Assembly: GCA_910580195.1 (NCBI GenBank)
Contig: CAJTWA010000011.1
Location: 24,073 to 88,072, forward strand
DNA length: 64,000 nt
Source: an uncultured Lachnospiraceae bacterium
GTDB lineage: Bacteria; Bacillota; Clostridia; Lachnospirales; Lachnospiraceae
Direction: 5' to 3'
Shown here: positions 17,014-24,862 of the stretch, one piece after another
Numbering within the stretch: the first letter of the stretch is position 1
How the letters are laid out: the number at the start of each line of letters is the position of its first letter
Translations under genes and position numbers: made by a program
Notes under the pieces: generated by a model
Databases searched by the model: none
Told to the model about the DNA's origin: nothing
Seen by the model: only the letters and a program-made list of their open reading frames with translations

Positions 17014-17024
17014 GAGGAAGAGAA

Positions 17025-17615
17025 ATGTCGGTTAGTTTACAGAAAGGGCAGAAAGTCAACCTGTCCAAAGATAACGCAGGCTTATCCAAAATCATGATAG
17101 GCCTAGGATGGGATGAGGTGCAGCGCAAGAAACGCGGCTTGTTTGCCCCGAAGCCAGCAGAGATTGACTGCGATGCTTCTGCATTGCTTTTAAGCGGCGG
17201 CAAGGTGATGCGGAAAGAGGATTTGGTGTTTTTTGGGAATTTGCGCCATGATTCTGGGGCAGTGCTCCATATGGGCGACAACCTGACTGGGGCAGGGGAT
17301 GGGGACGACGAGCAGATTGCCGTGGATTTGGCCCAAGTGCCGGCCCGCTATGACAGGATTGTGATTGTGGTAAATATTTATCAGGCCGTGGAGCGCAGGC
17401 AGCATTTTGGGATGATACAGAATGCCTTTATCCGCTTGGTGGACTGCAGGAATAACAACGAGATGTGCAAATATGACCTGACGGAAGATTATTCTGGGAT
17501 GACAGCCATGATTTTTGGCGAGGTATACCGCCACAATGGGGAATGGAAATTCAACGCCATTGGGCAGGGCACCAATGACAGGAGCATCGGCGAGTTGGCA
17601 AACAGGTATGTATAA
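17025..17615 (+). CDS. terD: TerD-family protein (copy 3, divergent)
   Basis: A 196-residue TerD paralogue. It keeps GLGWDE, HMGDNLTGAGDGDDEQI and EWKFNAIGQG, but has an insertion RKKRGLFAPKP where the others have AFDTG, and IDCDASALLL in place of FDLDTSAFLL. ATG 17025 is seven bases after AGGAGG. The Ca2+ loop at the second acidic cluster is intact, while the first is altered, so its metal affinity may differ. It lies 11 bases before the Ca2+ ATPase gene. Confidence 0.92.
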   Translation: MSVSLQKGQKVNLSKDNAGLSKIMIGLGWDEVQRKKRGLFAPKPAEIDCDASALLLSGGKVMRKEDLVFFGNLRHDSGAVLHMGDNLTGAGDGDDEQIAVDLAQVPARYDRIVIVVNIYQAVERRQHFGMIQNAFIRLVDCRNNNEMCKYDLTEDYSGMTAMIFGEVYRHNGEWKFNAIGQGTNDRSIGELANRYV

Positions 17616-17626
17616 GGAGATTTAGG

Positions 17627-20281
17627 ATGAAATTTCAGGGACTTACAGACAAAGAAGTAGAGATTTCCAGAGGGAAATACGGCTCCAACGAGATTCCGGA
17701 TTCGGAACCTACGACATTTTGGGAAGAATTTAAGGAAACGTTTGGGGATCCCATGATTAAGATCCTGCTTGCAATTGCAGCGCTTATGATTGTGATGTTT
17801 TTCTTTGGGTATGCAGAGATTTATGAGCCGCTGGGCACAATTGTGGCAGTCCTGATTGTGGCGTTTGTATCGGCAAAGACTGGCGTTGCCAGCGATACGA
17901 AGTACCGGGAATTAAAGGACAGCACCAAGAAAGACCAGTGCAAAGTCCACCGGAACGAGATGGTTACGGTGATTGACGTGGACGACGTGGTGGTGGGGGA
18001 CAAGGTGCTCCTCCAGTCGGGGGATAAAATCCCGGCGGACGGAATCTTGGTTTCCGGCGCTCTGAGCGTGGACAATTCTGCATTGAACGGGGAGGCGGAG
18101 GAATGTAAGAAGAAAGAAACCTCCATAGAAACCTCCTTGGCCGAGGATATCACAGGGGATACCTTTGTGGATTCCTACTCTTTGTTCCGGGGGGCAGTGG
18201 TTTTTGACGGAGAAGGCGTGCTGGACGTACGGAAAGTAGGTCTTAAGACAATGATGGGCAAAATGGCGGAGGAAATGCAGGAGGATGAGCCGGATTCCCC
18301 GCTGAAAGTCAAGCTTGCCAAGCTGGCAAAACAGATTTCCACTTTTGGCTATATTGGGGCAATTGTGATTGCCGTGCTGTATTTCGTGTACTTTATTGTG
18401 TCTGCAGGAGGGGTATCGGCTTATTTTGCCATTGGGGCGGAAGAAGTCATCAAGGACATTGTGGAGGCCGTTTCCCTTGCCGTGGTAATTATCGTCTGTG
18501 CGGTGCCGGAAGGGCTGCCGCTGATGATTTCGCTGGTGCTGATGCAGAATACCAGCAAGATGCTGGACCACAACGTGCTGGTGCGTAAAGCGGAAGGGAT
18601 CGAAACCGCCGGATCTTTGAATATTTTATTCAGCGACAAGACGGGGACCATTACCAAGGGCAGGCTGGAAGTGGTGGATTTCTTTACCGCAGACGGCGCG
18701 TCCATCCCTATCCCAGAATTGGGCAGCCACGGGAAAGTGAAGCATTTGCTGGATTTGGCTATTGGGAAAAATACCCAGTCTATGTTTGACGGGGAGCACC
18801 GTGTCATCGGTGGAAATGCTACCGACCAAGCCTTGATGAAATTTATCGGGGAGGAAACCTTCCGGGGGTTAGAAGCAGATAAATCCTGCGTGGTTTCCAA
18901 GTCCCAAGGCTTTAATTCCACCAATAAATTCAGCCAGGCAAGGATTGAAAGGGAAGGGAAAACCTTTTACAAAGGGGCGCCGGAACGATTGCTGGCTTCT
19001 GCTTCGAAATATTTGGATGGAAATGGGGAGCTTCGTGACATTGACAAACCTGCCTTGGACCGTAAGATTGACGAACTGGCTGCCAAGGCAATGCGTGTCC
19101 TTGCATTTGGCTATTCTGAACAGGATTTAACAGAAAATAAAATCAATGGGGACATAGTAATTATTGGCTTAGTGGGCATCCGGGATGATGTGCGCCCAGA
19201 AGCAAAAGAAGCCATTGAGCTGGTGCAGCACGCTGGCATCCAAGTGGTAATGATTACCGGGGACCGGCTGGAAACTGCAGTTGCCATTGCAAAAGACGCA
19301 GGGCTCCTCCGGACAGACGCTGACCGGGCGCTTTCTTCTGCGCAGCTCAATGAGATGTCCGACGAAGAAGTTAAGAAAATCATCCCCAATATCCGGGTGA
19401 TTGCAAGGGCGCTGCCTACGGATAAATCTAGGATGGTGCGCCTGTGCCAAGAGATGAACCTCGTAGTCGGCATGACTGGGGACGGGGTGAATGATTCCCC
19501 GGCTTTGAAACGGGCGGACGTTGGGTTTGCAATGGGCAGCGGGACTGAAGCAGCCAAGGAGGCAGGCAAGATTGTTATTTTGGATGATAACTTTAAGTCC
19601 ATCAAGGATGCCATCTGGTATGGAAGAACCATTTACCACAATATCCTGAAATTCTGTAAGTTCCAGCTAGTCATTAATGTTGCGGCAGTGGTGGTAAGCG
19701 CAATCGCGCCGTTTTTCGGTGTGGAAGAACCACTGAAGGTAACGCACCTTCTGTTTGTCAACCTTGTGATGGACGGGCTGGGGGCGATTATGCTGGGGAA
19801 TGAGCCGGCTTTAACGGAATATATGTCAGAAAAGCCCAGAAGAAGGGATGAGAGCATTGTAAGCAAAAAGATGATGGCGCAGATTGTCACCATGGGGGCA
19901 TGGCTGGTGTTTATCAGTTTCCTGTATTTGAAGCTGCCTTTCTTCCGCGACCTGTTTGGCACAGATGAACAGCATTTGACAGGGTATTTTGTTCTGTTTA
20001 TTGTGAGCGCGCTGTTTAATGGGTTCAATGTCCGGGATGAGAAATTTGGCATTTTCCGAGGGTTGGATGAAAATACGGGGTTCCTGAAAGTGTTCTTTAC
20101 CATTATTCTGGTCCAGGCGTTGATTGTAAATGCGGCCCTTGTGCCTTTTACGGCGTTTACTTGGATTGGGAATATGTTTAGCTGCGTGCCCTTTGGGATT
20201 GCGGGCTGGGCGGCAGTGGTGCTGCTGGCGGTGACGATGATCCCAGTGGATTTGGTGCGCAAGGCAATTGTGGAGAGATAA
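17627..20281 (+). CDS. PMCA-type Ca2+-translocating P-type ATPase
   Basis: An 884-residue ion pump. The phosphorylated Asp337 lies in SDKTGTITKG, the ion-site motif VPEGLP is in the fourth membrane segment, and the MTGDGVNDSPALK hinge is present. Membrane segments are grouped near residues 45-85, 240-310 and 670-880. The actuator motif reads NGEA at 154-157 instead of TGES; the catalytic Glu is kept. It should export Ca2+ using ATP. Placement directly after three Ca2+-binding TerD genes supports the view that this Ter system senses or buffers Ca2+. Confidence 0.92.
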   Translation: MKFQGLTDKEVEISRGKYGSNEIPDSEPTTFWEEFKETFGDPMIKILLAIAALMIVMFFFGYAEIYEPLGTIVAVLIVAFVSAKTGVASDTKYRELKDSTKKDQCKVHRNEMVTVIDVDDVVVGDKVLLQSGDKIPADGILVSGALSVDNSALNGEAEECKKKETSIETSLAEDITGDTFVDSYSLFRGAVVFDGEGVLDVRKVGLKTMMGKMAEEMQEDEPDSPLKVKLAKLAKQISTFGYIGAIVIAVLYFVYFIVSAGGVSAYFAIGAEEVIKDIVEAVSLAVVIIVCAVPEGLPLMISLVLMQNTSKMLDHNVLVRKAEGIETAGSLNILFSDKTGTITKGRLEVVDFFTADGASIPIPELGSHGKVKHLLDLAIGKNTQSMFDGEHRVIGGNATDQALMKFIGEETFRGLEADKSCVVSKSQGFNSTNKFSQARIEREGKTFYKGAPERLLASASKYLDGNGELRDIDKPALDRKIDELAAKAMRVLAFGYSEQDLTENKINGDIVIIGLVGIRDDVRPEAKEAIELVQHAGIQVVMITGDRLETAVAIAKDAGLLRTDADRALSSAQLNEMSDEEVKKIIPNIRVIARALPTDKSRMVRLCQEMNLVVGMTGDGVNDSPALKRADVGFAMGSGTEAAKEAGKIVILDDNFKSIKDAIWYGRTIYHNILKFCKFQLVINVAAVVVSAIAPFFGVEEPLKVTHLLFVNLVMDGLGAIMLGNEPALTEYMSEKPRRRDESIVSKKMMAQIVTMGAWLVFISFLYLKLPFFRDLFGTDEQHLTGYFVLFIVSALFNGFNVRDEKFGIFRGLDENTGFLKVFFTIILVQALIVNAALVPFTAFTWIGNMFSCVPFGIAGWAAVVLLAVTMIPVDLVRKAIVER

Positions 20282-20385
20282 AGGATTTTTTGGGTGGGGT
20301 GTGCGGCCTTTCTGCTAAGGGAGGAGGGCTGTGCACCCTGATTTTTTATTTTTTGATGTAGGGGAAGCGTAAATGGGGCCAAGCG

Positions 20386-20441
20386 GTGGGGACGCAGTTC
20401 TTTACAGGAACCTGTTCCCTGCAAACGGGACAACATTCTGA
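20386..20441 (+). repeat. Remnant (left half) of the structured repeat
   Basis: Carries the end GGACGCAGTTCT, then CCTGTTCCCTGCAAACGGGA and CAACATTC, which match the outer half of copy E, but lacks the interior hairpins and right end. It stops just before the ribosome site of the HAD gene. Confidence 0.65.
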
Positions 20442-20461
20442 AAATTTTACGGAGGTGGGGG

Positions 20462-21307
20462 ATGGTATTTCATTCGGATTTGGATAATACGCTGATTTAT
20501 TCTTATAAGCGCGGGATTGGCGGGGATAAGAGGTGCGTGGAAATTTATCAGGGGCGGGAAATTTCTTATATGACGGAGCGGTCTGTGGAATTGCTAAGGA
20601 AGGTGCGGGAGCAAGTGGTGTTTGTCCCGACTACGACCCGGACGGAGGAGCAGTACCGGAGGGTTTGGCTGGGGGAGGAGCCGCCGGAATATGCGCTGGT
20701 GTGCAATGGGGGGATTCTTTTGGCCCATGGGGAAAGGGTGGAAGAATGGTATGGGGAATCGAGGGAGCTGGTGGCGGACTGCCGGAAGGCTTTGGAGGAT
20801 GCCCAGAAGCTGTTGGGGGAAGATGGGAATGTTACCTTTGAAATCAGGGAAATTGAGGGGCTGTTTGTGTTTACGAAAAGTGCAGAGCCGGGGCGGACGG
20901 TTGGTATGCTTAAGAATCGTCTTAGAGGGAGCGGGCTGGATGTGTTTTCCAATGGGGTGAAGGTCTATGCGGTCCCGAAGGCGCTTAGCAAAGGGGAGGC
21001 AGTCAGGAGGTTCCGGCACTGGGCGCTGGATGGGCAGGCAGCGGCAGGGGGCGGTAGTCAGGGGGCGCCCATGGTGGCAGCGGCAGGGGACAGCAGGCTA
21101 AGGGCGCCCATGGTAATAGCGGCGGGGGACAGCAGGTTTGATATTTCCATGCTGGAAGAGGCGAATGTGGCGCTTGCGGAGCGGGGATTGGAGCAGGAAG
21201 GGGTGCAGGGGGAGCATGTAGTTTATCTGGGGGAGGAGGGGGTATTTTCGGATGAGGTATTAGGGTATATTTTACAGTTAAATACAAGCAGCTTGGAAAA
21301 ACTTTAA
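20462..21307 (+). CDS. HAD-superfamily hydrolase (Ter-associated phosphatase)
   Basis: A 281-residue HAD of the Cof/trehalose-phosphatase-like class. Motif I DLDNT is near residue 6, motif II T in VPTTTRT, and motif IV is GDSRFDISML near the C-terminus. It should hydrolyse a phosphate ester, possibly the metabolite made by the PRTase and lyase of the same island (inference). A 39-base tandem duplication places APMV-AAAGDSR twice (21065-21142), so a copy of the motif IV strand precedes the functional one. The start has GGAGGTGGGGG upstream. Confidence 0.8.
   Translation: MVFHSDLDNTLIYSYKRGIGGDKRCVEIYQGREISYMTERSVELLRKVREQVVFVPTTTRTEEQYRRVWLGEEPPEYALVCNGGILLAHGERVEEWYGESRELVADCRKALEDAQKLLGEDGNVTFEIREIEGLFVFTKSAEPGRTVGMLKNRLRGSGLDVFSNGVKVYAVPKALSKGEAVRRFRHWALDGQAAAGGGSQGAPMVAAAGDSRLRAPMVIAAGDSRFDISMLEEANVALAERGLEQEGVQGEHVVYLGEEGVFSDEVLGYILQLNTSSLEKL
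21065..21142 (+). repeat. 39-bp in-frame duplication in the HAD gene
   Basis: Two adjacent units encode APMVAAAGDSRLR and APMVIAAGDSRFD. The second supplies motif IV of the active site; the first is an inserted near copy. Confidence 0.8.
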
Positions 21308-21334
21308 TCTGGAAATTTAGGTTTGGAAGAATTT

Positions 21335-21444
21335 TGTATACATAAATGGTTTGTTTTTTAAGTTCTGCAAAGGTATAATGGGAACATTTTGTATACAGAC
21401 GTAAATTGATATAGGAGAATTTTTGTGCTTAGTATGTGTATACA
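21335..21444 (+). promoter_or_regulatory. Sigma-A promoter with three TGTATACA palindromes
   Basis: TTGTTT (21351-21356), a 17-base spacer and TATAAT (21374-21379) form the promoter of the GNAT gene. The 8-base palindrome TGTATACA occurs at 21335-21342, 21390-21397 and 21437-21444, one before the -35 and two after the predicted start. The arrangement suggests a repressor operator set. Confidence 0.6.
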
Positions 21445-21473
21445 TACAAATAAGAAGGGAAAGGGATACGTCA

Positions 21474-22268
21474 ATGCCTATTTATAAAATAAAAAAAGAA
21501 AACATGGAAACAATCGCCCCCCTCTTTGCAGGCTGGCAGGAGTCCCTAATCTGGTCCTGCCTGCAGGGCTGCATGGGGGAGGCTTGGGCAGACAGCGAGG
21601 AGAACCCCAAATCTGCCAGAATCCTGCTGGCAGATTTCTGCTTTTTTGCTGGGAAAGCCAGCCGGGAATTAGTAACTGAGGAAATCAGGAACCAAGTCAG
21701 GGATTTTGTGATTATGGTGCCGCCTCTGCATGGGGAAGGGGAGCTCTGGGCGCAGGAAATAGAGCGGGCTTACGGCGGGAACTGCAAGCGCGTGGAGCGT
21801 TACGCCATCAAAAAGGAACCGGGGATATTCGATAAAGGGCATCTTGCTAAAATTGCCGGGAGCCTTCCGAAAGGGTTTGAGTTAAAGATGATAGGGGAAG
21901 AAATCTTTGCGCAGACAAAGAAGTCCCAATGGTCTGTGGACTTTACCTCCCAGTTTTCCGGGTACAAGGATTACCAAAAACGGGGGCTGGGCGCAGCAGT
22001 GCTGGCGGATGGTGAGCTGGTGTCGGGGGCGTCCTCCTATACGGTGTACCGGGGAGGGATTGAGGTAGAGATTGGGACAAGGGAGGATTACCGGCGGATG
22101 GGACTGGCCTCTGCCTGCGGGGCGAAGCTGGTTTTGGAATGTATGGAACGGGGGCTGTACCCTAGCTGGGATGCGCAGAATTGGTGGTCGGTAAAGCTGG
22201 CGGAGAAGCTGGGATACCATTTTGACCGGGCATATCCTGCGTATGAGGTTTACCAATTGCAGCAGTAG
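21474..22268 (+). CDS. GNAT-family N-acetyltransferase
   Basis: A 264-residue acetyltransferase of the two-part GNAT type (Pfam GNAT_acetyltran-like). The C-terminal third has the acetyl-CoA region EVEIGTREDYRRMGLASACGAKLV, then the PSWDAQNWWSVKLAEKLGY motif common in this family. The acceptor is unknown. ATG 21474 follows AAGAAGGGAAAGGG. It has its own promoter with three palindromes, so it is regulated apart from the upstream HAD and Ter genes. Confidence 0.82.
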   Translation: MPIYKIKKENMETIAPLFAGWQESLIWSCLQGCMGEAWADSEENPKSARILLADFCFFAGKASRELVTEEIRNQVRDFVIMVPPLHGEGELWAQEIERAYGGNCKRVERYAIKKEPGIFDKGHLAKIAGSLPKGFELKMIGEEIFAQTKKSQWSVDFTSQFSGYKDYQKRGLGAAVLADGELVSGASSYTVYRGGIEVEIGTREDYRRMGLASACGAKLVLECMERGLYPSWDAQNWWSVKLAEKLGYHFDRAYPAYEVYQLQQ

Positions 22269-22322
22269 GGAGGCAAGTATTTTCATTTATAACAGGAAAA
22301 TTACAATTTTTTTCTTATTTGG

Positions 22323-22352
22323 TTGACAGAAGGAGCATATTTCCGTTATAAT
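22323..22352 (+). promoter_or_regulatory. Consensus sigma-A promoter of a small transcript
   Basis: TTGACA, an 18-base spacer and TATAAT: both hexamers are perfect. No gene with a ribosome site lies between it and the terminator at 22419. Confidence 0.8.
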
Positions 22353-22358
22353 CGGTAT

Positions 22359-22445
22359 ATAGATAAACTAGTGGTATCACTGGTATGGGCTGGTCGGAAG
22401 ACCCTGGTCCACCGAACGGCGGGGAATTTCCCCGCTATTTTTTTC
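22359..22445 (+). ncRNA. Candidate small RNA (~86 nt) of unknown family
   Basis: Bounded by a perfect promoter and a strong intrinsic terminator. Internal hairpins are visible: AGTG/CACT around GTAT, and GGTC/GACC closed by a GGAA tetraloop. The body does not match SRP RNA, 6S RNA, T-box, or riboswitch consensus sequences that I know. It could be a trans-acting sRNA or an attenuated leader for the DUF3800 gene ~160 bases downstream. Confidence 0.6.
22419..22445 (+). terminator. Rho-independent terminator of the small RNA
   Basis: GCGGGG and CCCCGC arms around AATTT, followed at once by TATTTTTTT. Confidence 0.85.
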
Positions 22446-22601
22446 ATAGGAAAGTGCGTCCTGTGAAAGAAAAGCCCTTTGGGCAATGATGCGCAGTTCC
22501 ACACAGGGAACAAAGGCTTGCACTGACAAGAATAGTAAGGTATGGGGCATGCGGAGTGCTTTATTGCCCTTATATGGAATATTGGAATGGCAGAAGGAAC
22601 T

Positions 22602-23174
22602 ATGAAGGAAAAAATATTAAGTGTTTTTATAGATGAATCCGGCGATTTTGGGCCATATGATTTCCATGCGCCATACTACTTGGTTGCAATGGTACTACAT
22701 AATCAGGAAATTGACATTCAGCCAAATATAAAAGAACTTGAAAATCATTTAAACCATCTTGGGTATCGCCAACATGCCATCCATACGGGGCCGCTCATCC
22801 GCCGGGAATCTGTTTATTCCAATGATTTTATAGAAGATAGAAGAAAACTTTTTCATGCATTGTTCCATTTTACAAGGAAATTGCAGTTTAGGTATGTCTG
22901 CGTGAAGGTTAGGAAACATGAATGTCAGGATGTGGTTGCCCTAACCTCTAAATTGTCAAAGGGTATCGCAGATGCCCTTCGGAAACATGATGAGTTCTGG
23001 AATTGGTTTGAACGTATTATTATTTATTATGACAACGGGCAGGTTGAGCTTACGAAAATTTTGGTATCTGTTTTCAGTACGCTTTATGCCCATGTAGAAT
23101 TCCGGAAAGTGAAACCTGTAGAGGGGGAGCTTCTGCCATTATACCCTGAACCATACCACAACGGATATGGCTAG
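22602..23174 (+). CDS. DUF3800 protein, C-terminally truncated
   Basis: A 190-residue protein beginning MKEKILSVFIDESGDFG, the signature start of DUF3800, a family often found with mobile and defence genes. The middle keeps FERIIIYYDNGQ and VEFRKVKPV. Family members then normally continue with a QxADLI-type helix; here the frame turns into an unrelated tail (GELLPLYPEPYHNGYG) and stops. The gene is therefore probably a truncated, inactive version. ATG 22602 follows AGAAGGA. Confidence 0.75.
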   Translation: MKEKILSVFIDESGDFGPYDFHAPYYLVAMVLHNQEIDIQPNIKELENHLNHLGYRQHAIHTGPLIRRESVYSNDFIEDRRKLFHALFHFTRKLQFRYVCVKVRKHECQDVVALTSKLSKGIADALRKHDEFWNWFERIIIYYDNGQVELTKILVSVFSTLYAHVEFRKVKPVEGELLPLYPEPYHNGYG

Positions 23175-23224
23175 CCTTTCCGTCCGTGGTACGTTCAGGG
23201 GCCAAAAGCCTGGCCTTCTGGCTG

Positions 23225-24592
23225 TTATAAGAAAATATACTTCAAGATAAACACAACCGTCAGGAAATACATCAAAACGCTAATCCGCTTCTCCCTTGCC
23301 TTCCCAGTCAGCAAGTTAATCAGCGTCCAAGAAATCACCCCAATGGCAATCCCTTCCGAGATGCTGTAAGCCAGCGGCATCGCAACGATGCACAGGAACG
23401 CCGGGATTGCATCCCCCATGTCCTCAAAATCAATTTTTGCCACAGACCCCATCATATAGAACCCTACAATAATCAGCGCAGGGGCGATGGCAAAGGACGG
23501 GATGCTTAAAAACAGCGGAGAGAATACCACAGACAGCAAAAACAGCAGCGCAGTGGTAAGTGCGGTAAGCCCGGTACGCCCGCCAGCGGTAACGCCGGAT
23601 GCGCTTTCCACATAAGTGGTGGTAGTAGAAGTCCCAAACAGCGCGCCTACGCAGGTAGCAATGGCGTCTGACAGGAGGGCAGGCTTAATCCTTGGCAGCT
23701 TCCCATTTTCATCCAGCATGTCCGCTTTCGAGGAAACCCCGATCAAAGTCCCAAGGGTATCAAACAAATCCACAAACAGGAATGAAAACATGATAACGAT
23801 GAAATCCCCCAGCTGAAAGCTGCCGAAATCTATGGTAAAGACAGCCCCAAAGGTTTCTTTGAAGGATGAAAAGTCAAGGCTGACAAGCCCGGAAGGGATG
23901 ACAGAATACATCCCGGCATCCGGGGAAGGCACGTAAATGCCAGCAAGCTCACAGAGGATGCCAAGGACCCATGTAGCGAGGATGCCGATTAAGATGCCGC
24001 CTTTTACCTGCTTTACCAGCAGTACCGCGGTAATCAGCACGCCCACCAAGGCAAGGATTGCCCCAACGCCTACGGAACGGAACATCTCCCCCTTAAAGGA
24101 CTGGTACGTCACCAGCGTGGAATCGCTGTGCACAATCAATTTTGCATCCTGCAGGCCGATAAAAGCGATAAACAGCCCAATGCCCACGCTGACAGCCGCC
24201 TTAAGCGTCATAGGGATGGCATTGAAAATCGCCTCCCGCACATTTGTCAGGGACAGGACGATAAAGACAACGCCTTCCACAAAAACAGCAAACAGCGCAA
24301 TCTGCCAAGTATACCCCATCCCAATGACAACCGAGTAGGCAAAATATGCATTGAGCCCCATGCCGGGCGCCAGCGCAAAAGGATAGTTCGCCAAAACCGC
24401 CATCAGGAGCGTCCCCACAAAAGAAGCCAGCGCCGTAGCAATCATGACTGCATTTGGGTCCATGCCCGCAGCAGACAGGATATTTGGGTTTACGGCAAGG
24501 ATGTAGGCCATCGTCATAAATGTAGTAAACCCTGCAATGACTTCCGTCTTCACCGAGGTGCCGTTTTGTTCCAGCTTAAAAAATTTTTCCAT
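23225..24592 (-). CDS. NCS2-family purine permease (AzgA/PbuG-like)
   Basis: A 455-residue transporter with 12 or more membrane segments. The N-terminal EVIAGFTTFMTMAYILAVNP and the ALAPGMGLNAYFAYSVV block are characteristic of the AzgA/PbuG hypoxanthine-guanine-adenine branch, as is the TTTYVESASGVTAGGRTGLT motif. It should import a purine base with protons. ATG 24592 follows GGAAGGAG. A duplicated promoter/initiation segment lies upstream; no purine riboswitch was found. Confidence 0.9.
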   Translation of the reverse strand: MEKFFKLEQNGTSVKTEVIAGFTTFMTMAYILAVNPNILSAAGMDPNAVMIATALASFVGTLLMAVLANYPFALAPGMGLNAYFAYSVVIGMGYTWQIALFAVFVEGVVFIVLSLTNVREAIFNAIPMTLKAAVSVGIGLFIAFIGLQDAKLIVHSDSTLVTYQSFKGEMFRSVGVGAILALVGVLITAVLLVKQVKGGILIGILATWVLGILCELAGIYVPSPDAGMYSVIPSGLVSLDFSSFKETFGAVFTIDFGSFQLGDFIVIMFSFLFVDLFDTLGTLIGVSSKADMLDENGKLPRIKPALLSDAIATCVGALFGTSTTTTYVESASGVTAGGRTGLTALTTALLFLLSVVFSPLFLSIPSFAIAPALIIVGFYMMGSVAKIDFEDMGDAIPAFLCIVAMPLAYSISEGIAIGVISWTLINLLTGKAREKRISVLMYFLTVVFILKYIFL

Positions 24593-24609
24593 GATAAATT
24601 TACTCCTTC

Positions 24610-24642
24610 CTAAAAAATACGAACCCCATGATAACACACCAT
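24610..24642 (-). CDS. 10-aa leader peptide ORF of the permease
   Basis: ATG at 24642 with AGGAGAGGTG upstream encodes MVCYHGVRIF and stops 17 bases before the permease start. It exists because the initiation region was duplicated with a 46-base period. It may tune permease translation, or be inert. Confidence 0.35.
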   Translation of the reverse strand: MVCYHGVRIF

Positions 24643-24685
24643 AAATTCACCTCTCCTTGAAAATACGAACCCCATTATAACACAC
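24613..24685 (-). repeat. 46-bp duplicated promoter/initiation region of the permease
   Basis: Two copies of AAATACGAACCCCAT-ATAACACAC (plus strand) at 24613-24639 and 24659-24685. The distal copy holds the extended -10 TGTTATAAT on the minus strand (24674-24679); the proximal copy reads TATCAT and is degraded. Each copy also contains ACGAAC, which loosely resembles a PurR box core. Confidence 0.75.
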
Positions 24686-24862
24686 ATTTTAGCGAAATAC
24701 TATGAAAAAATACTTTTCCTTTGATTTTATTTGTGTTATGATGGAACACAGGCTTTTCCAGTTCCTGCAGTACGAGGTCCAAACCACCCATCCTCTTCAT
24801 ATACTAGCAGGAACAGCACTTGTAAAGGAAATGCACGGATGGAAAAATTTCAGGGGGCCGAT

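Larger units (their letters stand above)
22269..22601. other. 333-bp intergenic region
   Basis: Holds a complete small transcription unit (22323-22445) and then a second stretch, ~22447-22520, with possible stems GCCC/GGGC and GTTCC/GGAAC that I cannot assign. No further ORF with a ribosome site. Confidence 0.5.

Noticed and set aside
17025..17615. TerD copy 3 as a pseudogene
   Set aside because: The insertion after the first motif is in frame and the remaining signatures are intact.
1..22300. Prophage or integrative element carrying the Ter island
   Set aside because: No integrase, tRNA target, conjugation or phage structural gene is visible in the window.
22359..22445. SRP (4.5S-like) RNA because of the GGAA-capped hairpin
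   Set aside because: The conserved GGAAGCAGC-type symmetric loop of SRP domain IV is absent, and only the tetraloop is shared.
24593..24700. Purine riboswitch upstream of the purine permease
   Set aside because: No three-way junction core and no conserved loop pair; the leader is explained by a 46-bp duplication.
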